A stretch of DNA of 64,000 nucleotides from Gilvirhabdus luticola (GTDB lineage Bacteria; Bacteroidota; Bacteroidia; Flavobacteriales; Flavobacteriaceae). Positions 10,523 through 20,800 of this stretch are shown here, in pieces. Under the pieces are notes generated by a model. It was not told the DNA's origin. It saw nothing but the letters and a program-made list of their open reading frames with translations, and searched no databases. The position numbers and the translations under genes were made by a program. Where the stretch lies: assembly GCF_032583975.1 (NCBI RefSeq), contig NZ_JAWHTF010000005.1. One strand, 5' to 3'. Positions within the stretch are counted from its first letter, which is position 1. Each line of letters opens with the position of its first letter.

Positions 10523-11338
10523 ATGACAAAAATTACTCAACTTGCTTTTGCTATTATTTTAGTTTTTGGTATTTCAGCATTTACAACAACAAGTAATGCA
10601 ATCAATAATACCAGTAATAATCAGGCAACACAATCTAGTACGATACAGCGTGTAAGAATAGATTTTACAACACCAACCGGCTATGTAAGACATTTGCTAT
10701 TGGCATTTACAACTAACAATGCTGCGTCAGATGGTTTTGATTATGGTTATGATGGAATGGTAGCAGATGATTTTCCAGATGATTTGAATTGGATGATCGA
10801 AGATGACCGTTATGTTATTCAAGGTGTTGGAGCTTTTGATCAAACGAAGAAATATCCTTTAGGATTGTTTTTAACCAATTCAGGAAATATAGAAATTTCG
10901 TTAACCTCTTTAGAGAATTTTAGTAATACCATTGATGTTTTCATTTATGATACAGTGCTTGACACTTATACTCCAATAAATGACTTAAATTTCTCTAAAA
11001 ACATTAGTAGTGGTGATTATTTAGATAGATTTTACATCGCCTTTCAAGACGACAACCAATCCTATGAAAATGCAGCTTTGTCTATTGAAGAAAGTGAGAC
11101 TAGGTCAACTATAGTTAATTACTTAAGGAATACAAACATGCTTTACGTTAATACGAATAGCTCTCTAACTATAAAAAAAATTGAGGTGTTTAGTATATTA
11201 GGAAAGCAATTGTTTACTCAAAACAATATAAATACAAAAAGTATTAAGATTCCTCTAGAGCACATCAATACTAATTATGGAATCGTATCAGTTACAACCG
11301 AAAAAGGTATTCTGTCCAAGAAAGTAGTTCTTAAATAG
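10523..11338 (+). CDS. Small secreted protein: free-standing C-terminal module of the giant adhesins plus T9SS sorting domain
   Basis: 271 residues with a signal peptide (about residues 1-26). Almost all of the rest aligns with the last 235 residues of the giant ending at 10347. Shared strings include SDGFDYGYD, DDFPDD, YVIQGVG-FD, PLGL-NSG-I and DYLDRFY-AF. It ends in a type A sorting domain (IKIPLEHINTNYGIVSV...KKVVLK). It has no Ig, LamG or catalytic domain, so it is the module without the adhesin. Function unknown; it could be a co-secreted partner, a stand-alone surface protein or a duplicated 3' end. It has its own operator upstream and its own terminator. Confidence 0.85.
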   Translation: MTKITQLAFAIILVFGISAFTTTSNAINNTSNNQATQSSTIQRVRIDFTTPTGYVRHLLLAFTTNNAASDGFDYGYDGMVADDFPDDLNWMIEDDRYVIQGVGAFDQTKKYPLGLFLTNSGNIEISLTSLENFSNTIDVFIYDTVLDTYTPINDLNFSKNISSGDYLDRFYIAFQDDNQSYENAALSIEESETRSTIVNYLRNTNMLYVNTNSSLTIKKIEVFSILGKQLFTQNNINTKSIKIPLEHINTNYGIVSVTTEKGILSKKVVLK

Positions 11339-11360
11339 ATAGAAAGATCGTTTATATATC

Positions 11361-11400
11361 AAAAGTGGCTTGAAATTAAATTTCAAGCCACTTTTCTTTT
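11361..11400 (+). terminator. Intrinsic terminator after the small secreted protein gene
   Basis: A long, nearly perfect hairpin: AAAAGTGGCTTGAAAT pairs with ATTTCAAGCCACTTTT, followed by CTTTT. The outer stem copies that of the terminator at 10368-10399. Confidence 0.9.
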
Positions 11401-11517
11401 TAATTGTTATTAAAACGGTTAATAAGTTCTATATTTTCACCAACAAATCTATAAAATTTAGAAACTTTAATACTTAATTTTATATGCTATATAAAAGCCT
11501 TTCTAACCAAAAAATAA

Positions 11518-14500
11518 ATGTTTATGTATTTAAATTATCTCTCTAATTTTAAAACCTTTTTTCTCTCATTTACACTACTTTTTTTTATTAACACTCTTGC
11601 GGCTCAAGGAACGCTGGAAGTAATTGGTAATAATAATGTTATTTCAAGTGGAGACATTACACCTTCTGTTTTTGACAATACCGATTTTGGTAATGTTGAA
11701 GTTGGTTCAACAAAGAACAATACTTTTGTATTGGATAATACGGCTGGTGGAGGAAGTCCAAACAGGAGATTAAATAATATACTTGTTACTTTAACTGGAG
11801 ATTTAGCTTTTTCGCCTACAAGTTCCAACCTTGGAAGCCTTAAAGGAAATGACATTCCAATAAACCATATCATTTCCTTCAGTCCTACAACTGGTGGTAT
11901 AAAATTAGCTACTGTAACTATTACTTTTCTTAATGGCACAAATTCTCCTTATACATTTACTGTACAAGGAACAGGCATTGCTCCAGAACCTGAAATAAAT
12001 ATTACAGGTTTAGGTAATAGTATTGCTAATGGGGACAACTCTCCATCTATAAGTGATGATACATCATTTGGTACAGTCTCCGTAGGTTCTTTAACCAACC
12101 ATATATTTACAATTGAAAACCTTGGTAGCGCAGCTACTAATCTTACCATAAACGATAATGGTTCAGGAATAGCTATTTCTGGTGGCTCTGGATATTTCTC
12201 AATTAATTCTGAACCTGCTCTAAATACTATAATTACAGGTGGAAATAGCCTTACTTTTTCAATTGATTATAATCCTTTATCATCCGGAACTCATACGGCA
12301 ACAATCAGTTTAGATAATAGTGATAGTGATGAAGATCCATATACCTTTAGTATAGAAGGTTCCGCAATTGTTCCCGTGCCAGAAATAGAAGTTCAAGGAA
12401 ATGGTATTGAAATTGTTAATGGAGATACAACTCCTTCAGCTAGTGATGATACAGACTATGGAGATGTTAATATTGGCTCACAACTTTCTAAAACATTTAC
12501 TATAAATAATATTGGCACAGACTTATTAAATATTTCAAATATTTCATTATCCAATACAACAGATTTTTCATTTTCAGGAGCTTCATATAGCTCTCCTGTA
12601 GCAAATGGATTCAGTACAACATTTACCATTACCTATTCTGCTACTACAAGTGGAATACAGTCGTCAGTGGTTACCATTACAAATGACGATCCTGACGAAA
12701 ACCCATATACTTTTACAATACAGGGCAACGCAACCAATGTTACTTATACACCAGTAACAAGTGGTCCAGATTGGACAGTTACCAATATTACTTCAGATTT
12801 AGAACTATCTAATCCTAATACAATAAAATTTGGTCCTGATGGATATCTGTGGATTACCGAACGCGGTGGTACAGTGGTTAAAATTGATCCCGTTTCAGGA
12901 GGTTCTAAAACTGTTATGCTCAATCTTGGTGGTTTGGTTTATCAAACTGCTGGTCAAGATGGTTTAATGGGAATGGCTATTCACCCTGATTTGTATGTGG
13001 ATTTAAACGCTTCGAATAACTTTGTTTATTTGGCATACACATATAATTCCAGTGGTAGAAAATTAAGAATTGCTCGCTACACTTATAATTCAGCAACAGG
13101 TCTTTTGAACAGTGGAAGTGCGACCACAATTCTTGAAGGTTTTGATGCAAGTAACGACCATAACTCTGGTAAATTAATATTTGGTCCAGATATGAAATTA
13201 TATTACACAGCTGGAGATCAAGGTTCTAATCAATTTGCAAATGCCTGTAACGAGATACGTGCACAATACCTTCCAACTAGTGTAGGTGATTTTTCAGAAT
13301 ACAAAGGAAAAATATTACGTATGAATCTGGATGGTTCTATTCCTTCCGATAATCCTACTCTCGGTGGATTTCAAACACATATTTATTCTTATGGTCACAG
13401 AAATCCACAAGGGATTGTTTTTGGATCAAATGGCAGTTTATATTCTTCAGAACATGGGGCCAAAGTTGATGACGAGTTGAATATTATTGTAGCTGGCGGA
13501 AATTATGGATGGCCAAATATTGCAGGTTACTATGACAACCAAGCTTATGCATACTGTAATTGGTCAAGTGATCCAAATTGCAATTCTGGAAATTTTAGTG
13601 ACCATAATTGTCCATCTGCTGTAACACCAATACCTGAATTTGATGCCTCGAATAATGCCCTTGCCGCTATTTTAGAAGAACCTATTGGCACTTATAATAG
13701 TACTGTAAGTGTGGATCCTTCAGGAGGGTTTTTAGAATGGCCTACTGTAGCACCATCAAGCATTACGATTTATGAAGCTGGATTAATTCCAGATTGGGGA
13801 AGTTCATTGTTAATCCCCACTCTAAAAAGAGGAACTATTTTCAGAGCTAAACTAAATGTGGCTGGAGACGGATTGGAAAGTCAAACGTATGAAGAGTTTC
13901 ATTCATCAAACGATCGTTACAGAGATGTTGTAGTTGGTCCGGACGGTATAACATTTTATGCTATTACCGATTCAAGTGGTAGTACGTCTGGTCCTTCTGG
14001 TACAAACCCTCAATCTTTGGAAAATCCAGGAGTTGTAATGAAGATTCAATACAAATGTTTAGTTGGAGCTTCTTGTGATGATGGTAATGAATGTACTATT
14101 AATGATGTATATGATTCATTCTGTGACTGTGCTGGTGACCTTCAACCTGATGCAGATAATGATGGTGTTTGTGACCCTCTTGATCAGTGCCCAGGATTTG
14201 ATGACACATTAATTGGAACTGCTTGCGATGATGGAGATGACTGTACGATTAATGATATTTACACAGTAGATTGTGACTGTGAAGGAACTTTTACAGATAG
14301 TGATGGCGATGGTGTTTGTGATGCAGATGATGTATGCCCAGGTTTTGATGACACAATTGATGTAAATCCGCAAAATGGAATTCCAGATTGTTTAGAAACA
14401 GTTTGTGATCCTCAAACAGATGTCTTCGGAACGAATCCATTAACTCATTCTGGTTCTGGTAGCAATAATGCAACATTAGATTTACCAACTGATAGTCAAG

Positions 14501-15057
14501 ATGTTTCATTCACAATTAGTGGTCTTAATCAAGTCATAAATGGTAAGCCTTCCAACCGATTTATAGACTTTGTAAGTGTAACGTATTTAGATGAAAACAG
14601 CGTACAACAATCAGCTGGTTCATATAGTGGAGCCAATGTTAGCTCTGCTAATATTGATATAACAGGAATTGTAAATTCTGTTACCGTAAATCTTTCTGAT
14701 GGGTATGATGGAAATTCTGACGTTACAATGAGTGTGAATTTAGGAGTTGTATCCTATTGCATAAATATTGCAGCAAGAGGTAACAATGTTAAGCAATCAG
14801 TTTCCACATTTGGAAAATCTATAAAGATTTATCCTAATCCTGCTTCGTCTCAATTGTTTATTGAGCAAGTCGAAACAAAATCAAATATCGATATTAGCTT
14901 ATACAATATTACTGGTCAACTTGTTAAAGAGAAAAAAATGACCAGTAAAATAGAAAACCTCAATATTCAGGATCTATCAGAAGGTCTGTATTTATTGAAG
15001 TTAACAGATGATAATGGAGGTATTATCAAAATTGATAGATTAATTATAAAACATTGA
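11518..15057 (+). CDS. T9SS-secreted choice-of-anchor D / glucose-sorbosone dehydrogenase-like propeller protein with TSP3 repeats
   Basis: 1179 residues. A signal peptide (about 1-29, ending LAAQG) precedes three choice-of-anchor D (ASPM/Hydin-like) repeats, each opening as -EI-v-G-g--I--GD--PS--DdT-fG. A GSDH-type six-bladed propeller follows (about 409-845) with WITERGG, GLMGMAIHPDL, GHRNPQG, SSEHG, DELNII and GGNYGWP. Two CDDG-(D/N)(E/D)CTIND...CxC segments then alternate with thrombospondin type 3 calcium repeats (about 855-965). The end is a type A sorting domain (IYPNPASSQLFIE...RLIIKH). By family it may be a PQQ-dependent aldose or sugar dehydrogenase at the cell surface; PQQ binding and substrate are inferred only. 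Paralogue of the gene at 15253. Confidence 0.88.
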   Translation: MFMYLNYLSNFKTFFLSFTLLFFINTLAAQGTLEVIGNNNVISSGDITPSVFDNTDFGNVEVGSTKNNTFVLDNTAGGGSPNRRLNNILVTLTGDLAFSPTSSNLGSLKGNDIPINHIISFSPTTGGIKLATVTITFLNGTNSPYTFTVQGTGIAPEPEINITGLGNSIANGDNSPSISDDTSFGTVSVGSLTNHIFTIENLGSAATNLTINDNGSGIAISGGSGYFSINSEPALNTIITGGNSLTFSIDYNPLSSGTHTATISLDNSDSDEDPYTFSIEGSAIVPVPEIEVQGNGIEIVNGDTTPSASDDTDYGDVNIGSQLSKTFTINNIGTDLLNISNISLSNTTDFSFSGASYSSPVANGFSTTFTITYSATTSGIQSSVVTITNDDPDENPYTFTIQGNATNVTYTPVTSGPDWTVTNITSDLELSNPNTIKFGPDGYLWITERGGTVVKIDPVSGGSKTVMLNLGGLVYQTAGQDGLMGMAIHPDLYVDLNASNNFVYLAYTYNSSGRKLRIARYTYNSATGLLNSGSATTILEGFDASNDHNSGKLIFGPDMKLYYTAGDQGSNQFANACNEIRAQYLPTSVGDFSEYKGKILRMNLDGSIPSDNPTLGGFQTHIYSYGHRNPQGIVFGSNGSLYSSEHGAKVDDELNIIVAGGNYGWPNIAGYYDNQAYAYCNWSSDPNCNSGNFSDHNCPSAVTPIPEFDASNNALAAILEEPIGTYNSTVSVDPSGGFLEWPTVAPSSITIYEAGLIPDWGSSLLIPTLKRGTIFRAKLNVAGDGLESQTYEEFHSSNDRYRDVVVGPDGITFYAITDSSGSTSGPSGTNPQSLENPGVVMKIQYKCLVGASCDDGNECTINDVYDSFCDCAGDLQPDADNDGVCDPLDQCPGFDDTLIGTACDDGDDCTINDIYTVDCDCEGTFTDSDGDGVCDADDVCPGFDDTIDVNPQNGIPDCLETVCDPQTDVFGTNPLTHSGSGSNNATLDLPTDSQDVSFTISGLNQVINGKPSNRFIDFVSVTYLDENSVQQSAGSYSGANVSSANIDITGIVNSVTVNLSDGYDGNSDVTMSVNLGVVSYCINIAARGNNVKQSVSTFGKSIKIYPNPASSQLFIEQVETKSNIDISLYNITGQLVKEKKMTSKIENLNIQDLSEGLYLLKLTDDNGGIIKIDRLIIKH

Positions 15058-15067
15058 TGTTAATGTT

Positions 15068-15101
15068 AAAAACGCACTAAAATTTTAGTGCGTTTTTTTG
15101 T
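15068..15101 (+). terminator. Intrinsic terminator after the first GSDH-like gene
   Basis: AAAACGCACTAAAA / TTTTAGTGCGTTTT hairpin with almost no loop, followed by T7, just after the stop codon at 15057. Confidence 0.9.
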
Positions 15102-15141
15102 TTTATAAATAATTGATTTTGAATTAGTTATTTAATTATTA

Positions 15142-15174
15142 TGTATTTCATCCGATTTTTTTGCATTTAATCGG
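15142..15174 (+). promoter_or_regulatory. Paired direct-repeat operator upstream of the second GSDH-like gene
   Basis: TGTATTTCATCCGA at 15142 and TGCATTTAATCGG at 15162, starts 20 bp apart. A perfect -7 box TATATTTG is at 15195-15202, 33 bp after the second half-site starts. No clear -33 TTG lies at the usual distance, as expected for a promoter that depends on an activator. Confidence 0.7.
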
Positions 15175-15252
15175 TATTTTATTGTTTTTTATTCTATATT
15201 TGACACTGATAATTTTTAAACAATATTAACCCAAATAAAGATTTGACCACTT

Positions 15253-17604
15253 ATGAATAATTTTACGCGATTTTTTATCATTTTACTATCAACTTTTTGC
15301 TGGCAAACAAACAATGCTCAACAAATAGACGTATTAGGTAATGGGCAATCCATTGGAGACAATAGTTCCAATAGTCCTCAAATTAATAATTATACAGATT
15401 TTCAATCTAGTGCTACCAGAACTTTCACTATAGACAATAGTCAGAATTCTGGCAATACTACTTTAAATGTTTCAGGTATTACGTTATCTAATTCAAGCGA
15501 TTTCAGCATTACTTCTGATCCAACGCCTATTGGCATTGCAAAAGGAGGACCAAATCCTACATTTGAAATTACATTTAATGCGCTTTCAATAGGTAGCTTT
15601 ACATCAACAGTCACAGTATTTAGTGATGCAACCAACGATGGTGGCGACGGCTGGGAATTTACTATTAGTGCAGACAATCTACCTGAAATAGAAATTGCAG
15701 ACGAAGGAGATACAACGGTAAATAATAGTGGGAGTTTTGATTTTGGAACAATTCCACCAAACTCTTCTTCATCAGAAGATTTTTCAATAAAAAATTTAGG
15801 ACCAGCAGCGACAACTTTAATGCTTTCTGGTTCACCTATTGTAAATATTTCAGGTGATAGTGAGTTTTCTGTAGCGGCTCAACCAAGCTCTAATACTATT
15901 ACGGGAGGAAACAGTGAAACTTTTACTGTACTTTATAATCCAACAGTTATAGGATCTCATTCAGCAACGATTAGCATAGCTAATGATGATAATGACGAAA
16001 ACCCTTATACTTTTACGGTTGATGGTATGGCAGACAACATCACTTATACGCCTACAACTAGTGGCCCTGATTGGAACGTGTCCTCAATAAGTAGTGGTAT
16101 AAATGAAGCTTTTGAAATGATTTATGGGCCAGATGACTATTTATGGATTACTGAAAAAGATGGTTATATAGTTAGAGTTGACCCTGTGAATGGTGGAGCA
16201 AAGTCCTATATGTTAGATATAACAAGTTTAGTGACACATGACCATAGTCAAAATGGATTGTTGGGAATGGCCATACATCCTGATTTATATGCAGATGTAA
16301 CTACTACAACTAACAATTATGTCTATTTAGCATATTCTTACTCGTCAGGTGGCTTAAAAGTACGTATTGCAAGATATACTTATAACTATAATGGTGGAAA
16401 TGGCTTTTTAGATAGTGGTAGTGCATACACAGTTTTAGAAGACTTTGAAGGTAGTAATACTGGACATAGCGGTGGTAGATTGATAATTGGACCACCAAAT
16501 GTACCAGTTGCAGATCAGAAATTGTATTATTCTATTGGGGATCAAGAAAAAAACAGAGGTGGAAATGCTTGTAATGAAATCAGATCACAATATCTTCCTA
16601 CGAGTTCATCAGATTATTCAGACTACGAAGGCAAAATTTTAAGAATGAATTTAGATGGTACAATTCCATCAGATAATCCTACTTTGAATTTAGTTCAAAG
16701 TCATGTCTATACTTATGGGCACAGAAATCCACAAGGCTTGGTTTTCGGGTCAGATGGTAAATTGTATTCTTCGGAACATGGTGATAAAACTGATGATGAA
16801 ATAAATGTTATTCTATCAGGACAAAATTATGGTTGGCCTCTAATTTCGGGTTATAATGACGATTTAGGATATGCTTATTGCAATTGGTCTGCTTACCCAG
16901 CAAATTGTGGGTCTTATAATGCAAATAGTTGTCCAGGTCCTTATACTGACGAATCTACGTCATACCCATCTATTTCGACAAATTTTCAAGAACCTGTAGG
17001 AACTTATAACAGTACCGTTACCTTAGAACCAACAGGAGGCTATTTAAGCTGGCCAACTGTAGCGCCATCAAGTATTGACATCTATGAAGCAGGTCTAATT
17101 CCTGACTGGGATAAATCACTTTTCATACCTACTCTAAAGGGAAATAAGATCTTTAGATCTAAATTAAATGTTTCAGGTGACGCTCTTGAAAGTCAGGTTT
17201 ATGAAGAGTTTCATTCAGCGAGTGGTACGAGATATAGAGATATTGCTTTTAATCTCGATGGAGTAACCATGTATTGTGTAACCGATGCAGGTAATATTGA
17301 AAGATTAGAATTTATTGGTACTACATTAACTAACAGTGATTTTAAGAAAGAAGAATTTGCATTCTCTCTAGTTCCAAACCCTACTTCTAATTCTTTTAAA
17401 ATTATTACAAAACAGCATGATAGCCAATATATTAGTCGAATTCAACTTGTTGATATACAAGGAAGACTAGTAAAGGAAATATCGGATTTTAACGTGAACA
17501 ATACCATTAGGGTTAATAACTTAACCAATGGTATGTATTTTGTTCAATTATTCAATGATAAAAACCAAAATATTGCCATTAAAAAATTGATCATAAAACA
17601 TTAA
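15253..17604 (+). CDS. T9SS-secreted choice-of-anchor D / glucose-sorbosone dehydrogenase-like propeller protein (shorter paralogue)
   Basis: 783 residues. A signal peptide (about 1-22, cleaved near NNAQQ) precedes two choice-of-anchor D repeats. The GSDH propeller (about 265-690) has WITEKDG, GLLGMAIHPDL, GHSGGRL, YGHRNPQGLVFG, SSEHGDKTDDEIN and QNYGWP. The end is a type A sorting domain (LVPNPTSNSFKI...LIIKH). The propeller aligns closely with that of the gene at 11518, but the TSP3/CDDG segment is missing and there is one fewer anchor-D repeat. Family knowledge suggests surface oxidation of a sugar with PQQ. No cytochrome gene lies nearby to take the electrons. Confidence 0.88.
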   Translation: MNNFTRFFIILLSTFCWQTNNAQQIDVLGNGQSIGDNSSNSPQINNYTDFQSSATRTFTIDNSQNSGNTTLNVSGITLSNSSDFSITSDPTPIGIAKGGPNPTFEITFNALSIGSFTSTVTVFSDATNDGGDGWEFTISADNLPEIEIADEGDTTVNNSGSFDFGTIPPNSSSSEDFSIKNLGPAATTLMLSGSPIVNISGDSEFSVAAQPSSNTITGGNSETFTVLYNPTVIGSHSATISIANDDNDENPYTFTVDGMADNITYTPTTSGPDWNVSSISSGINEAFEMIYGPDDYLWITEKDGYIVRVDPVNGGAKSYMLDITSLVTHDHSQNGLLGMAIHPDLYADVTTTTNNYVYLAYSYSSGGLKVRIARYTYNYNGGNGFLDSGSAYTVLEDFEGSNTGHSGGRLIIGPPNVPVADQKLYYSIGDQEKNRGGNACNEIRSQYLPTSSSDYSDYEGKILRMNLDGTIPSDNPTLNLVQSHVYTYGHRNPQGLVFGSDGKLYSSEHGDKTDDEINVILSGQNYGWPLISGYNDDLGYAYCNWSAYPANCGSYNANSCPGPYTDESTSYPSISTNFQEPVGTYNSTVTLEPTGGYLSWPTVAPSSIDIYEAGLIPDWDKSLFIPTLKGNKIFRSKLNVSGDALESQVYEEFHSASGTRYRDIAFNLDGVTMYCVTDAGNIERLEFIGTTLTNSDFKKEEFAFSLVPNPTSNSFKIITKQHDSQYISRIQLVDIQGRLVKEISDFNVNNTIRVNNLTNGMYFVQLFNDKNQNIAIKKLIIKH

Positions 17605-17623
17605 ATTTTCTTAAACTAACTGA

Positions 17624-17674
17624 AACAAAACACCTTAAAGGCACTATTTATGCATTTTAGGGTGTTTTTTTGTT
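17624..17674 (+). terminator. Intrinsic terminator after the second GSDH-like gene
   Basis: AACACCTTAAA pairs with TTTTAGGGTGTT across a loop of about 16 bases and is followed by T7GTTTT. Confidence 0.8.
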
Positions 17675-17693
17675 TTAAAATGTTAAAAAAAAG

Positions 17694-17726
17694 TGCGTTT
17701 CATCGATTTTTATTGTATTTCATGGA
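17694..17726 (+). promoter_or_regulatory. Paired direct-repeat operator upstream of the second giant surface protein
   Basis: TGCGTTTCATCGA at 17694 and TGTATTTCATGGA at 17714, starts 20 bp apart, like those at 10422 and 15142. The best -7-like box, TACATTTA (17736-17743), starts 22 bp after the second half-site, one helical turn nearer than in the other two. Confidence 0.65.
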
Positions 17727-17801
17727 TGTTTCAAATACATTTACGCACGTGTAAATTAATATTTATTAAATAATTAGTCCCAAAACTAAATTTAACTGCT
17801 T

Positions 17802-20800
17802 ATGAAAAATATTACTTTTTTATTTAAGCCACTTATATTCGTAGTAGGTTTATTAATATCTTTAAACTCATTTTCTCAAACCACAATAGATTCTGAAAAC
17901 TTTGACTCTGGTTGGGGTATTTGGAACACTGGTGGATCAGATTGTTTTAGAACACCTTTTGCCGCATTCAATCCAACCACTGTAGTAAAAATTAGAGACA
18001 AATCATCAACTTCAATGATGACTACCAATAATATAGACCTTACACCATATACTTCGGTAGATATTTCTTTTGATTTTCGTGCGGCATATATGAAAAATAA
18101 TGAATATTTTAATTTACAGTATTCCGATAATGGTGGGAGTACATGGACTGTTATAGCAACTTATACAATACCATCAGATATGGTAGTGGATACAAATTAT
18201 TCTGATACCGTAAGTATTGATACTGGTAGTTATACATTTTCTTCAAATTCAAAATTCAGATTCGAGGAAGAAACAAATGGAACTGGTAGGTTTATTTTGA
18301 TTGATAACGTTCTTATTGAAGGTTACTTACCATCACCCGAAATTAATTTAGTTGGTAATTCTGTTCCAATTATTGATGGTGATTCTACCCCAAATACCGG
18401 CGACCATACTGACTTTGGAAACGCCGATGTTACATCTGGCACTGTGGTGAGAACCTTTACAATTGAGAATATCGGGTCCGCTTCTTTGTCTTTAACTGGA
18501 ATAGGGCCACAATTTGTAGCCATTTCAGGGACTAATGCAGCTGACTTTTCCGTAACAGCAAACCCTTCTAGTTCAATTTCAGCTAGTGGTACTACGACAT
18601 TCAATATAACCTTTGACCCTAGTGCTACAGGGATTAGAACTGCAACATTAACAATTGCTAATGATGATAGTGATGAAAACCCTTATACTTTTGATATTCA
18701 AGGTAACGGAACCACTCCAAGTGGCGAAATAGATATTGAAGGTAATTCTACTTCAATAGCAAATGGTGACACCACACCAAGTGTGAGTGACAATACTGAC
18801 TTTGGAGATGCCGATTTGGCCGTAGGCATGATTATCCACACGTTTACAATACAAAATGAAGGTGCGTTAGGCCTAAATTTAACAGGAACTGGTCCAACAT
18901 ATATTAGTATATCTGGAACTCATGCTTCAGACTTTACAGTAACTTCAAACCCTTCAAGTTCTATTGCTGCCAGTGGAAGCACCACTTTCGATATTACATT
19001 TAATCCTAGTGCAACTGGTATTAGGACAGCTACCATTAGCATTGCTAATGATGATAGTGACGAAAACCCGTATACTTTTGATGTTCAAGGGAATGGTACA
19101 TGGTCTGGTGGCTCTCAAGATATTAATGTAAGAGATCAATCCTCTACAAATGACATTCCAATTGGAGATACTACACCATCTGTTGCTGAAGGTACAGATT
19201 ATGGTAATTCTGATGTTGGCGTTGGGATAGCTAACGATTTTGAAATACAAAATACACATTCTGGAGGACCAGCTTCAAGTAATAAATTAACTATAAGTAG
19301 TATTGTTGTATCTGGTGCAAACGCAGCTGATTTTGCATTAAGTCATTCGATTACTACAATTGATAGAGGTAGTTCAGGCACATTTACAATTACGTTTACA
19401 CCAAGTGCTGTTGGTTTAAGAACTGCAACGGTCACTATCAATAGTGATGACCCAGACGAAAACCCATGGACGTTTGATATACAAGGAACAGGTTTAACAC
19501 CATTACCAGAAATAAACATTACTGGCTTAGGGAATAATATAGCAGATGGAGATACAACACCAACAACTACAGATGATACAGATTGGGGAACAGTTGGAAT
19601 ATCTACAACAACTACACATACATTTACAATACAAAATATTGCGCATGCTTTAAGCACATTAACCTTGAGTAATGCTGGTTCTGGTATAACAATTACTGGA
19701 GATTCTGAATTTAGCATTACTACAGAACCTGCTCAAAATACAACAGTAACAGGAGGAAATAGTACAACATTTTCAATTGATTTTTCGCCAACATCAAATG
19801 GAACATACAATGCAACTGTAAGCATAGATAATGATGACAGTAACGAAGATCCATATACTTTTGATATTACAGGTACTTCGTTTACACCAGCTCCTGAAAT
19901 TGCTATTCTAGGTGGAGCAGCTATAGAAATTGTTGATGGAGACACCACTCCTGACAATTCAGACGATACTAATTTCGGAACCATTAATATTGGATCAACT
20001 GTTGAACAGACCTTTACAATAGATAATAGTGCAGGAACTTTAGATCTTACTATCTCAAGTATTACTTTATCTAATACAACAGATTTCTCAATTACGGGAA
20101 CTTCTTACAGCTCTCCTGTAACTGCAGGCGGAAGTACTACATTTAGCATTACCTATACAGCTACAACTAATGGCACACAAACCTGTACCGTTACGGTCAA
20201 CAATAACGATGCTGATGAAGGCACTTATGACTTTGTAATTCAAGGTACGGCGGTTCAATTATTCTATGATAGTGATAATGATGGTGTTTTTGATAATATA
20301 GATATTGACGATGACAACGATGGTATTCCTGATTCTGATGAAGAATTAAGCTGTGATGCTTCACCAATTTCTTATGCAGTAAATTATAAATTTTTAGAAG
20401 AGACTTTTGGTACTGGTCCACGTACAACTATTAATACATCATATGATGCTATGACAACATATTGTTATGAAAATGGTACAGTTGGCACTAACACAGGGTC
20501 TTGTCCAGATCTATCGAGCGTTGATTTAAATGATGGAGAATATACAGTAGCAACTACCGCACAGAGTTCATCATGGGCCGGAACATATTGGTATACTGGA
20601 GGCGACCATACGGGAGATACAGATGGCAGAATGGCCATTTTTAATGCATCTTATGATCCAGGGATTTTCTATACAGCTCACATTAGTGGAGCTTTACCTG
20701 GAGTACCTATTACATATAGTTTTTGGGTCATAAACATTGACAGAACAGATGCTCCTAATATAGCGACTCGCTTAAGACCAAACATTTTAGTAGAGTTTAG

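Noticed and set aside
14291..14509. His-rich minus-strand frame opposite the TSP3 segment
   Set aside because: It is the antisense of GAT/GGT-rich aspartate-glycine codons and not a gene.
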